A stretch of 9,373 bases of DNA from an uncultured Ignavibacteriales bacterium. Lineage in GTDB: Bacteria; Bacteroidota; Ignavibacteria; Ignavibacteriales; Ignavibacteriaceae. The stretch is taken from positions 1 through 9,373 of the forward strand of contig CAIWTC010000694.1 of assembly GCA_903915485.1 (NCBI GenBank), in the 5' to 3' direction. Under the pieces are notes generated by a model. It was given only the letters and a program-made list of their open reading frames with translations, was not told the origin of the DNA and searched no databases. Each line of letters begins with the position of its first letter. Positions within the stretch are counted from its first letter, which is position 1. Made by a program: the position numbers and the translations under genes. Below, in pieces: positions 1 to 7,560 of the stretch.

Positions 1-2522
1 ATATTGAGCTTCTGGTCAGCACCTGCAGTTTTGACTTTTGTTCCGACTGGCTTATCAACTATCATTTCAACCATTGATGTTGTAAATGCCCCTGAAGTTG
101 TGCTCCATCCACTTAGTATTTGTGTTCCACTACCTGTAAACCGTATTTTAGCTCCGGCAACCCATGCAGAAAAAGCGTTGTGAGTAGAAGAGGCAAGTGT
201 GAAATTTCCATAGACACTTAACTGACTTGCGGCTGCAAAACTAATTTTTGAAGTTGTAGCAGCAAAGGAAACTGAGTCACACTCAGCGGTAGAAGTATTA
301 ATAGTAACTGTTACATTTGAATTAATAGTTACATCATTAAGGTATATGGGTACTGAAGCTGAACCTGCAACCCCTGCCGCAGTTGATGCCCAAATTGCTC
401 CGTTCCAGTTTCCGGAAGCGACGGCATATCTTCGACCGAATGCAGCCTGAGTTTGAGTAACCGAATACCCGTTCACATCAGTCAATTTTACAGAAGCGAT
501 TAATCCGATTACATTATTCTTTACCCAAAAGCGAATTGTTTGCCTTGTTGAGTCTTGTAAAAATTGGTCAGGATCAATCGATACATTATTGTAATATGGG
601 TTATCATTATTTACAGGGTCTATACCTGTTCTTGCATTAAATCCAATCGTTCTTGAAGTAATTGAACCATTTATAATTACCTCATCAATATCAAGTTCTG
701 TATCATTAGTAGTTATTTGGACTGCGGAAGAATCACCGCTAGTAAGGAAACTAATCTGATATGAATTCAAATTTGAATAAGGTAAAACCTTAATTGGGTT
801 AATCGCTTTGTCTTTATCAATTGCAGTTCCTAAGAGATTATCATAAAGTTCAAAGTGAAGATGTACAGTATTTATTTCATATCCGGATTTACCCATGAAT
901 CCAATAGTGTCTGCTGTTGAAACAGTGTCTCCGACATTATATTTAGAAAAACTATTTAAGTGAAGGTAAGCGTTATGAAATGGTTCACCTGCTACAGAAT
1001 CAACTCTAACAAGAAGCCAGTTGCCTGAGCGCTGAAGCCCTGTCCCAGCGGTTATTGTTGAATCTTCTTTTCTAACTATTACGCCAGGCAGGGAAGGGTG
1101 AATAGGGGTGTTATAAGTTCCGGGAAAATCTATCCCGCGATGAAAGTCATAAATACCACTTAATTTACGAGGACCAAAAGCTGAGGCTGCATCTGCGGCA
1201 GTGGTTGTTCCGGTGGTTGGATAAACTGCATAAATAATTTTAAATACCGAATTGCTTGTGTCGCCTAAAGAACTATTATCAAGGTCAAGAACTCTTACTT
1301 TAGCGCGCCATGTCCCAATGTTTGGAACTGTCCACGCATAAGAGCCTGTGTTTGTTGTGTTTGCCGCAATGGTGTTCCAGGTAGAACCGTTATTAATTGA
1401 ATAATCAATCTTTAAGTGATTGACCGTTACATTAGTGGTTGACCAGGTAATGTTTTGAATAGAACCGGCTGTAATTGATTGATTGCCGTTCAAAGAGGTA
1501 AGAGTAATTCCATCTAATGGGAATGTCAATCCAATTGCATCAGAAAGTTTTTTTCTTTCCGCTTCAGTACTTCTACTGGTATATGCCTGCTCAACATGAA
1601 TGAATCTGCCGTTTCCTGCTGCAGCGGCCTGCGAGCAAGGGTCAGAACTTCCGTTTATCAGTCTTCCCTGTACATTCTCGGTTGCGGCTAATCGGCTCCA
1701 GGTTAAATCAATATGAATAAGCTTAAAGGTTAAGGTTGGATCCACTATAGCTAGATTATCTCGTAATGCTACAAGATAATCAGTTGCCGGTGTAACTCTG
1801 GTTCCATTACTCATAATCATGTCTGGGTCACCGGTGAGACGAGCGAATCCGTGAGGTTGGATTGCTACCAGATTAGGGATGTACGAAAGCATAACTTCTG
1901 TAGTTTTTTGCAATGTTCCATTTGCAGCGTGTGCTTGATCAGAAATTTTATATGGTGCAGTATTGCCGCAAACAGAAGTAGTACCGTTGCATACACTTGC
2001 AACTGAACTATTACAGCGATGTGTGCCGGTTACAAAAAATGCTCTACAACTTTGATTTGAAAAAATATAAAATCCCTGTTTACCGGTGTATTGATCATAA
2101 ACCGGATGCGGGGACTGAATGAATAGTTGTCTCCTTAAAGCATTTGGATTGTAAATAAATGTTCCCCAATAATTTACTGAAGTACTTTTCTTTTCCAGAA
2201 CCCAATAAGTGATGTTCGGAGTAACAGAATTGTCAGTGTACTGAACAATACGATACCCAATTGAATCCGCCGATAAATTCCCGGCAGAATAGTTGCCTTG
2301 CATAATATAATTAATGGTATTTGCCCAGATTGTAATGTCGGTTGTTGATGGTATTTGATATTGATTGCCTCCGGTAGTAGAGGGGAGAGAAGCGATAAAA
2401 TCATCAATGTAAGTAGTAAGGTTGCCTGATATTTGTACTTGAGAGAATGTACTCGAAGAAGAGACAATTATTAGAAGGGCTAAAAGCAAAGATTTGAAAT
2501 CTTTGAGGGATTTCTTTTTCAT
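1..2522 (-). CDS. Secreted multidomain M23 (LytM-type) metallopeptidase, 3' end beyond window
   Basis: Frame open from the ATG at 2520-2522 to the window edge: 840 codons plus two bases, no stop, so the C-terminus is missing. Residues 1-28 form a signal peptide (Lys-rich start, LLLALLIIV core, likely cut at TFS-Q). Residues about 120-325 are a domain I cannot name, with SPHP (H139), D143, GTHR (H168), SDQAH (D195, H198), QPHGF (H224) and IHVEQ (H309, E311), resembling a metal-hydrolase site. Residues about 335-430 are Ig-like, Kre9/KNH type (ITW, YSINNGSTW, YAWTVP). Residues about 445-580 are an M23 peptidase domain with all expected residues: HRGID (H461, D465), YLHL (H521) and HLHFE (H554, H556). 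In M23 enzymes H461, D465 and H556 would bind zinc. Residues 590-840 are beta-rich; GNWNGAIW near 704 begins a repeat-like stretch. M23 enzymes cut peptidoglycan cross-bridges or peptides; the target here is unknown. A T9SS sorting domain may lie off-window. No clear Shine-Dalgarno precedes the ATG. Confidence 0.9.
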   Translation of the reverse strand, partial: MKKKSLKDFKSLLLALLIIVSSSSTFSQVQISGNLTTYIDDFIASLPSTTGGNQYQIPSTTDITIWANTINYIMQGNYSAGNLSADSIGYRIVQYTDNSVTPNITYWVLEKKSTSVNYWGTFIYNPNALRRQLFIQSPHPVYDQYTGKQGFYIFSNQSCRAFFVTGTHRCNSSVASVCNGTTSVCGNTAPYKISDQAHAANGTLQKTTEVMLSYIPNLVAIQPHGFARLTGDPDMIMSNGTRVTPATDYLVALRDNLAIVDPTLTFKLIHIDLTWSRLAATENVQGRLINGSSDPCSQAAAAGNGRFIHVEQAYTSRSTEAERKKLSDAIGLTFPLDGITLTSLNGNQSITAGSIQNITWSTTNVTVNHLKIDYSINNGSTWNTIAANTTNTGSYAWTVPNIGTWRAKVRVLDLDNSSLGDTSNSVFKIIYAVYPTTGTTTAADAASAFGPRKLSGIYDFHRGIDFPGTYNTPIHPSLPGVIVRKEDSTITAGTGLQRSGNWLLVRVDSVAGEPFHNAYLHLNSFSKYNVGDTVSTADTIGFMGKSGYEINTVHLHFELYDNLLGTAIDKDKAINPIKVLPYSNLNSYQISFLTSGDSSAVQITTNDTELDIDEVIINGSITSRTIGFNARTGIDPVNNDNPYYNNVSIDPDQFLQDSTRQTIRFWVKNNVIGLIASVKLTDVNGYSVTQTQAAFGRRYAVASGNWNGAIWASTAAGVAGSASVPIYLNDVTINSNVTVTINTSTAECDSVSFAATTSKISFAAASQLSVYGNFTLASSTHNAFSAWVAGAKIRFTGSGTQILSGWSTTSGAFTTSMVEMIVDKPVGTKVKTAGADQKLN

Positions 2523-2539
2523 AAAATATATTTTTCAAA

Positions 2540-2570
2540 GAAAAGTAATAAAAAACAACATTAAAATCAA
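2540..2570 (-). promoter_or_regulatory. Possible Bacteroidetes-type promoter for the M23 gene
   Basis: Read on the minus strand, TTG (2568-2570) is followed after 20 bases by TACTTTTC (2540-2547). This matches the Bacteroidetes -33/-7 pattern (TTG, about 19-21 bases, TAnnTTTG) at all but the last base. It lies about 18 bases upstream of the ATG at 2522, downstream of the preceding gene's terminator, which is where a promoter would be expected. The region is very T-rich, so a chance match is possible, and use of this consensus in Ignavibacteriota is an assumption. Confidence 0.3.
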
Positions 2571-2602
2571 GTTTCAGACTTGAATTCTAATATCGCTGAA
2601 AG

Positions 2603-2638
2603 TAAAACAAGGACTTGATTCCTCAAGCCCTTGCTTTA
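2603..2638 (-). terminator. Rho-independent terminator of the 849-residue gene
   Basis: On the minus strand an 11-base-pair stem (arms 2623-2633 and 2608-2618, with one G-U wobble) closes a GGAA loop, a GNRA-type tetraloop. A further four A-T pairs extend it beyond one mismatch (2634/2607). The stem is followed by TTTTACTTT. It begins about 40 bases after the stop codon at 2677-2679 and ends about 80 bases before the next start, so it should separate the 849-residue gene from the M23 gene. Confidence 0.85.
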
Positions 2639-2676
2639 TAAATTAAATATCTAACATTTTAAGAGTGCTAATCATT

Positions 2677-4644
2677 TTACTTGAGAAGCATCATTTTTTT
2701 GATTTCATATCTGTCAGCAGTTCTAAGTGAATAATAATATACACCTGAAGCAAGTGCTGAAGCATCAAAATTGACTACTTGAACTTGTCCGCCAACTGCT
2801 GTGTTGTCAAACAAAGTTTTGATTTCCTGACCAATCATTGAATAAACTTTTAATGTAGCATGCTGAGTTGATTTTACAGCGAAGCTAATTGAAGTTGATG
2901 GATTGAAAGGGTTTGGATAATTCTGATGTAATGCATAATCTGATGGTGACGAAACTTCAGTTCCAACGCTTGTAAACGAACCGCTGAATTCATCTGCACC
3001 CATATCAGGAGTAGTTGCATTGCGGGGTTGACCGTCGATGTCTGTTGTGTATCCCGGGATTGGGGTTCCGGCATTTTTCACACCTGTGGTAGTTCCCGGT
3101 GTAATGTGTAAATCAGTTGTGCTTACAAACTGTACATCTTCGGAAATACTTGCTGCATCGCTAGAATTTGCTGCTGACCATGTTGCTATAGCATCATAAT
3201 AAGTAACGGCACTTAGTCGTGCAAGATGATGCTGAGTGCCTGTTGTTCCAACATACAAATCATTGTTATTTGAAGACATTGTAGCTGTTGTCGCTGTTGA
3301 TGGTCGGCCTATTGCAGTTGCAACCCCTGTAGCACCATCAGTGCGGAGATTAATTAAAATGTTATTTTTCACAACACATGTGCCGGTTGCACTTCCTTTA
3401 TAGTAAGCGGTTGAAGTGCGAATTCCTGTTCCGGTACCTGTAAGTTTAACGGTATTAAAAAGAACAGAATCTGCAATCGAACTTTCGGAACCATAAATAG
3501 GGTAGATGCTGCCTGTTCCGTTGCTCTGTGTAATGTTCATTGCGATGATATTGTTATAGATAACATTACCGCCATGTCCTGCTGCCCCGGTATTACTTGA
3601 GATACCATAGGTGATGCTGGTGCTTGCAGACTGTTGATTAATATCATGGATGCGATTGTTGTATACACGGACATAATCTGTACTTGTTCCGGCGAATATT
3701 CCATACATTGCAGTAGTTAGGGCAGTTCCGCCGCCAAGTAATACGCTTATATCGTTATTATAAAATTTACCGTAAGCAATTGCGGTAGAATAAATACCGG
3801 CAGCTGCTACAGAGTCAACTAAATTTTTGCAAACAGTAACTCTTAAAAGACTATCTGTTGCACTATTTCCGGTTAAACGGACTCCGTAATATGCATTTCG
3901 AATTATGTTATTTTCAATCCATGAATTATGTGGGGCAATGTTTGCTAATCCCGAGGAAACATCTACTCCAACATAAGTATTTGAAGAATATGCGCCGGCT
4001 CTTATCACACAATTTTTAACTGTTGTATATTGAGAGTTGCCAAAAATAAAGACACCTTTTTGTGCATTTGCGCTTGTGCCATTTATTAATAATGAATGTG
4101 AATCACCACCGTCAATAGTAACATAAGGAGTGTTATCAATTTTAATAACGAAAGGTGAGGTTGTTGAACCCGCACCGTTCAAAATAACAGAGCCTGATTC
4201 AGGCATGATTACTACTGGTGCTGCTGCACTTGTTGAAAGTGTCTGCACGGTTAGTGAATCTTCTGAATATGTGCCTGCACGAATAGCAAATGTGACTCCG
4301 GGGGCTGCAACGCCTAGTTGAGTTAAGTCATTTAATGCTGCTCTGATAGTTGCGTAATCAGGTGATGCACCGCCGATTGTTTTAGTTCCAGATATTGGAT
4401 TCCCGGCTACAGTTGTAAAATCATAAACATTAGACCATGCACTTGAACCAACACTGTTCTTTGCAAGAACTCTCCAGAAGTACTGAGTGTTGCCTGACAT
4501 TCCTGCGTTGGCAACGGTTACAGAAGAGTCGGTAATTGTAGTGTCGCTATAAAGCGTTGTTGAAAATGTATTTGATGATGAAAGCTGGAAAAAGTATTTC
4601 TCAGCATATGCTGCTTTGTTCCAAACAAAACGAAGTCCGAATTT
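2677..4644 (-). repeat. Paralogous segment copy 1 (FN3-like, beta-helix, sorting domain)
   Basis: This stretch, residues 195-849 of the 849-residue protein, is collinear with 5605-7560 in the neighbouring gene. Aligned without gaps over the first 97 residues, about 63 are identical by hand count. At DNA level the match is still visible, for example around 4107-4147 against 7021-7061, although many third codon positions differ. This indicates an old tandem duplication rather than a recent one. Confidence 0.8.
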
Positions 4645-5226
4645 AGCTTGATTAGCTGCTCCGTTCGCCGGTGATGCTATATTGGGAACATTCGGAACAG
4701 TGGTTGCAAGAGGTGTTATTGTAATTGCTTTGTCGGGAGCAAATGCCCAAAAATCAGAACTTCCCGCACCACTTCCGGTTGACCACATACCCGTTGCGCA
4801 AAGTTTTGCGCTTCCGACTGCTGCCGGAGCTGTATAAGTAAGTGTATAAGTTAAAGTTCCGCCGCTAGCCGGTCTTCTGCTTGAGGTTACTAATTCTGTG
4901 CCTACAGTACCGGAGGTTTTTAGATAAGTATCTGTTGTAGTTATTTTTCCAAGATCAGTTGCTATATCAATTGCACCGCCGCCTAATGAAGACCCTGTGC
5001 CGGAAACAACTATTGTATAAGTGTTTACTGAGTTCACAGCAACACTACTTGGACCGTTTATTGTCACTACGCAATTTGTGCTCCCGCCGCTGCTATGGCA
5101 ACTGCAGCCTGAAGTACCGCTTATATGTGTGCTTCCTGACCTACCAACTGTCCCAAGATAGAGCACAGCTGATGTCAATAGCACAATCGGCATTATGAGC
5201 GATTTGTTAAATAACCTTTTAATCAT
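2677..5226 (-). CDS. T9SS-exported CxCH / FN3-like / beta-helix surface protein (849 aa)
   Basis: Complete secreted protein. Residues 1-28 are a signal peptide (KR-rich start, then a hydrophobic stretch from about residue 10 to 27). Residues about 29-170 form a beta-rich domain opening with GCSCH (C41, C43, H44), with further cysteines C52 and C143; its layout resembles the choice-of-anchor V class, which usually carries CxxCH. Residues about 178-273 are FN3-like (FVWNKA, YFWRV, SAWSNVYDF). Residues about 278-745 form a right-handed parallel beta-helix, beginning TIGGASPDY and carrying many NN-turn repeats (ENNIIRN, YNNDIS, YNNRIHD, YNNIIAMN). It closes with DIDGQPRN..TPDMGADEF, typical of choice-of-anchor Q-type helices. 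Residues about 764-849 are a T9SS type A sorting domain (NYPNPFNPSTS, then a KKMMLLK end). No catalytic triad is evident, so surface adhesion or polysaccharide binding is the best guess. It is a paralogue of the upstream gene (about 65% identity by hand count over residues 195-291). Confidence 0.95.
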   Translation of the reverse strand: MIKRLFNKSLIMPIVLLTSAVLYLGTVGRSGSTHISGTSGCSCHSSGGSTNCVVTINGPSSVAVNSVNTYTIVVSGTGSSLGGGAIDIATDLGKITTTDTYLKTSGTVGTELVTSSRRPASGGTLTYTLTYTAPAAVGSAKLCATGMWSTGSGAGSSDFWAFAPDKAITITPLATTVPNVPNIASPANGAANQAKFGLRFVWNKAAYAEKYFFQLSSSNTFSTTLYSDTTITDSSVTVANAGMSGNTQYFWRVLAKNSVGSSAWSNVYDFTTVAGNPISGTKTIGGASPDYATIRAALNDLTQLGVAAPGVTFAIRAGTYSEDSLTVQTLSTSAAAPVVIMPESGSVILNGAGSTTSPFVIKIDNTPYVTIDGGDSHSLLINGTSANAQKGVFIFGNSQYTTVKNCVIRAGAYSSNTYVGVDVSSGLANIAPHNSWIENNIIRNAYYGVRLTGNSATDSLLRVTVCKNLVDSVAAAGIYSTAIAYGKFYNNDISVLLGGGTALTTAMYGIFAGTSTDYVRVYNNRIHDINQQSASTSITYGISSNTGAAGHGGNVIYNNIIAMNITQSNGTGSIYPIYGSESSIADSVLFNTVKLTGTGTGIRTSTAYYKGSATGTCVVKNNILINLRTDGATGVATAIGRPSTATTATMSSNNNDLYVGTTGTQHHLARLSAVTYYDAIATWSAANSSDAASISEDVQFVSTTDLHITPGTTTGVKNAGTPIPGYTTDIDGQPRNATTPDMGADEFSGSFTSVGTEVSSPSDYALHQNYPNPFNPSTSISFAVKSTQHATLKVYSMIGQEIKTLFDNTAVGGQVQVVNFDASALASGVYYYSLRTADRYEIKKMMLLK

Positions 5227-5233
5227 TGTTTTT

Positions 5234-5238
5234 TCCTT
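5234..5238 (-). promoter_or_regulatory. Ribosome binding site of the 849-residue gene
   Basis: On the minus strand AAGGA is followed by seven bases and then the ATG at 5224-5226. This good Shine-Dalgarno match supports that start, and the encoded protein begins directly with a signal peptide. Confidence 0.75.
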
Positions 5239-5350
5239 ATATATTATTAGTGAACTAAAGCACAGATGTTAAATATTGTTTTCAACAAGTAAAGTCGTCT
5301 AAATTGACATAAATACTGAGCATATGCTATCTATCAGGAATGAGGAACTA

Positions 5351-5378
5351 TTTAAATACTATTCATCGCTTTAAATAC
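5351..5378. repeat. 9-base direct repeat pair, 19-base period (TTTAAATAC)
   Basis: TTTAAATAC occurs at 5351-5359 and again at 5370-5378, so the start-to-start distance is 19 bases, close to two helical turns. It lies about 125-150 bases upstream of the ATG at 5226 in the presumed regulatory region. It could be a tandem binding site for a regulator, but the AT-rich composition makes coincidence possible. Confidence 0.4.
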
Positions 5379-5420
5379 ATCAATATTAGTACCAAATAAT
5401 TAATGCGAATAACGCCTATT

Positions 5421-5454
5421 ATTGTGTTATTTAATAATAATTGTGTTAATTATT
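5421..5454. repeat. Second 9-base direct repeat pair (ATTGTGTTA) and overlapping inverted repeat
   Basis: ATTGTGTTA occurs at 5421-5429 and 5440-5448, again with a 19-base period. The second copy overlaps a perfect inverted repeat, AATAATT (5436-5442) and AATTATT (5448-5454), with a five-base spacer. It lies about 195-230 bases upstream of the 849-residue gene. It may be an operator, but no known regulator motif is recognised. Confidence 0.4.
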
Positions 5455-5545
5455 CACAGGAATGGGAACTAAATGCCCGAACAAAACATATGGATATATT
5501 AATTATTGCCAAATATGAGAAAAGGTAAAGTGGGAAGAAAAGAAA

Positions 5546-5581
5546 AAGGGCTGCATCCGTTTGTGGCAGATGACAGCCCTT
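5546..5581 (-). terminator. Rho-independent terminator of the 1148-residue gene
   Basis: On the minus strand AAGGGCTG (5574-5581) pairs with CAGCCCTT (5546-5553), an eight-base-pair GC-rich stem. After one bulged base (5573) the stem continues with four more pairs (5569-5572 with 5554-5557). Downstream of the stem the transcript is T-rich (TTTTTCTTTTCTTCCC, about 5532-5547). It lies about 25 bases after the stop codon at 5605-5607, so it should end the 1148-residue transcript. Confidence 0.85.
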
Positions 5582-5604
5582 GATAGAAATTAATTATGAG
5601 ATTA

Positions 5605-7560
5605 CTATTTAACCAGTATCATTTTCTTCGTTTGTCTGAAAGAATGTTTTCCGTCTAATGATTTAGCATCTAAGCAGTAGAAATACATTCCGCTTGCATA
5701 AGATGAAGCATTCCATTTTATGTTATGGTAGCCTGCGGACATTGTATTATTAGCTAATACTGAAATCTCTTGTCCGACCGTATTGTAAATACTCAATCTT
5801 ACATTACTTTCAACCGGGATAGCAACAGCTATGCTTGTTGAAGGATTAAAAGGATTAGGATAGTTCTGAGAAAGAGTGAAATCTTTTGGGATAACATTCT
5901 TTACATTACCGACTGCAGTTACATTTCCATTAAATTCATCAGCGCCAATATCAGGTGTTGATTCATTTCTGACATCACCATCAATATCTGTTGTGAAATC
6001 AACTAAAGGGGAAGCATGAGCATCTAACAAGGATAATGTTCCGTTTGGAATATGTAAGTCGTTAGCACTAACAGTAGGAGAATTTTCTGAAACACTTAAG
6101 TAATCAGAAGAGTTTGCCGAGGTCCAGTCAGCTAATGTTGCTGAAATTGCAGTGCTTACTCTGCCGACTCCGCCGGTAGCATATAGGTTATTGTTATCTG
6201 AAGTCATGGCGGAAACTAGTGAAAGTCTACCGGTTGCAGTTGTGCTTGAGCCTGCAACATCCGTGCGTGTATTCTGGAATGAATTATTTAAGACAACTAC
6301 TGCTGCACCTGTAGCATTACTGCGGTAGAATGCATTAGAAGTTCTGGCTGAAGGGGAGGAGCCAGACAAATTAACAGAATTGTAAACTACTGTGTCAGAA
6401 AGAGTATTGTTGGTAGCTTGAATATATATTCCGTAAATACCGCCTGTTCCTGCATTTGTAGGGCTGACTGATACAAAGTTATTAAATATTGTTGTAGGAC
6501 CATTTGTAACAGAGGAGCTAATGCTGGTAATAATTCCGTATGTTCCGCTGCTGCTTGTTGAAGTTTGATTTAAGTCATGAAGTTTGTTGTTATAAATGCG
6601 GACATAGTCACTAGAGCCTGCATAAATACCATACATGGCAGCAGTTACACCACCGATAAGGCTGATGTCATTATTATTAATTTGTGTATAAGCAGTGTTT
6701 GTTAAATACACACCTCTAACTGCAGCAGAATCCATAAGATTGTGGCTGACAGTTACATTAAGAAGCTTCTCTGAAGCACTGAAACCTGTCAAAAGAACTC
6801 CGTTATATGAATTTCTTAAGAAGTTATTGTCAATCGTTGAATAGTGTGGTGCAGAATTAGATGCTGCAGATACAATTTCAACTGAAGCAGCTGTAGCTGA
6901 AGTATTAATTCCTGAATAGATATAACAATTCTTAATTGTAGTGTGCTGTGAGTTTCCAGTAACAAAAACTCCTCTTAATGCATTTGCGCCAATGCCGACA
7001 ATTCTAAGAGTTTTTAATTCACCGCCGTCAATGGTTACATAAGGAGTATTATCTATTTTGATTACAGATGTATTTACGCCGGAACCGGAACCGTTTATTG
7101 ATACAGCTGCACCGCTTTCAGGCATTATCGTGATTGGAGTTGAAACACTTGTCGAAGCTTGAATTACTAAAGTATCTTCAAAATAATCACCTTCTCTGAT
7201 GGCAAATGTAACACCCGGAGCTTTTATTCCCTGAACTGACAAATCTGCAAGAGCACCTCTTATAGAAGGATAATCAGGGGACGCACCTCCAATAGTTTTT
7301 GTTCCTGATAAAGGGCTACCTGAAATGGTTGTGAATTCAAAAACATTGGACCAGTTGCTTGAGCCGATAGCATTTCTAGCACTTACTCTCCAATAGTATT
7401 TTGTAGAGTTTACAAGTCCTGCATTTGCTATAATTTTCGTTGAATCTAAAAGTGTGGTGTCGCTGTAAATTACAGTTGCAAAAGAGTTGGACTCAGAAAT
7501 TTGAATCGAATACTTCTCTGCACTTGCAGCACGGTTCCAAGCAAATCTAAGACCAAACTT
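5605..7560 (-). repeat. Paralogous segment copy 2 (second FN3-like, beta-helix, sorting domain)
   Basis: Residues 498-1148 of the 1148-residue protein are collinear with residues 195-849 of the downstream protein, including near-identical stretches such as IKIDNTPYVTIDGG and SGTKTIGGASPDY. The FN3-like domain next to the beta-helix here (481-576) is the one that matches the paralogue's single FN3-like domain most closely. The first FN3-like domain (172-263) and the insert are the extra modules. Confidence 0.8.

Larger units (their letters stand above)
5227..5604. other. Intergenic region between the two paralogues, 378 bases
   Basis: No protein-coding gene is apparent. From the right it holds the terminator of the 1148-residue gene (5546-5581), then an AT-rich stretch with two pairs of 9-base direct repeats, an inverted repeat at 5436-5454, a GCATATGC palindrome (5320-5327), and the ribosome binding site of the 849-residue gene. 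I see no convincing promoter for that gene, although one must lie here if the terminator is efficient. Confidence 0.7.

Noticed and set aside
2174..2467. Minus-strand open frame of 97 codons with Leu-rich, membrane-like product
   Set aside because: Out-of-frame reading of the M23 gene's 5' region, which is open with clear domains in the true frame; the hydrophobic look is a frame artefact.
2874..3074. Minus-strand open frame of 66 codons
   Set aside because: Out-of-frame shadow of the sorting domain and the end of the beta-helix of the 849-residue gene.
4130..4321. Plus-strand open frame of 63 codons inside the 849-residue gene
   Set aside because: Antisense to a well-supported coding region, no recognisable domain, and low-complexity composition mirroring the opposite strand.
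4959..5198. Plus-strand open frame of 79 codons over the N-terminal domain of the 849-residue gene
   Set aside because: It lies wholly antisense to the signal peptide and CxCH domain; its product is Leu/Arg/Cys-rich without motifs.
5276..5288. Small inverted repeat TTGTT-TTC-AACAA as an operator
   Set aside because: Five-base arms in AT-rich DNA are expected by chance, and no promoter element is placed clearly around it.
5304..5333. Plus-strand TTGACA (5304-5309) with TATCTA 18 bases downstream, a possible sigma-70 promoter
   Set aside because: It points away from the 849-residue gene and towards the 3' end of the 1148-residue gene, no plus-strand gene follows, and the -10 match is poor. 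An antisense RNA cannot be excluded but is not supported.
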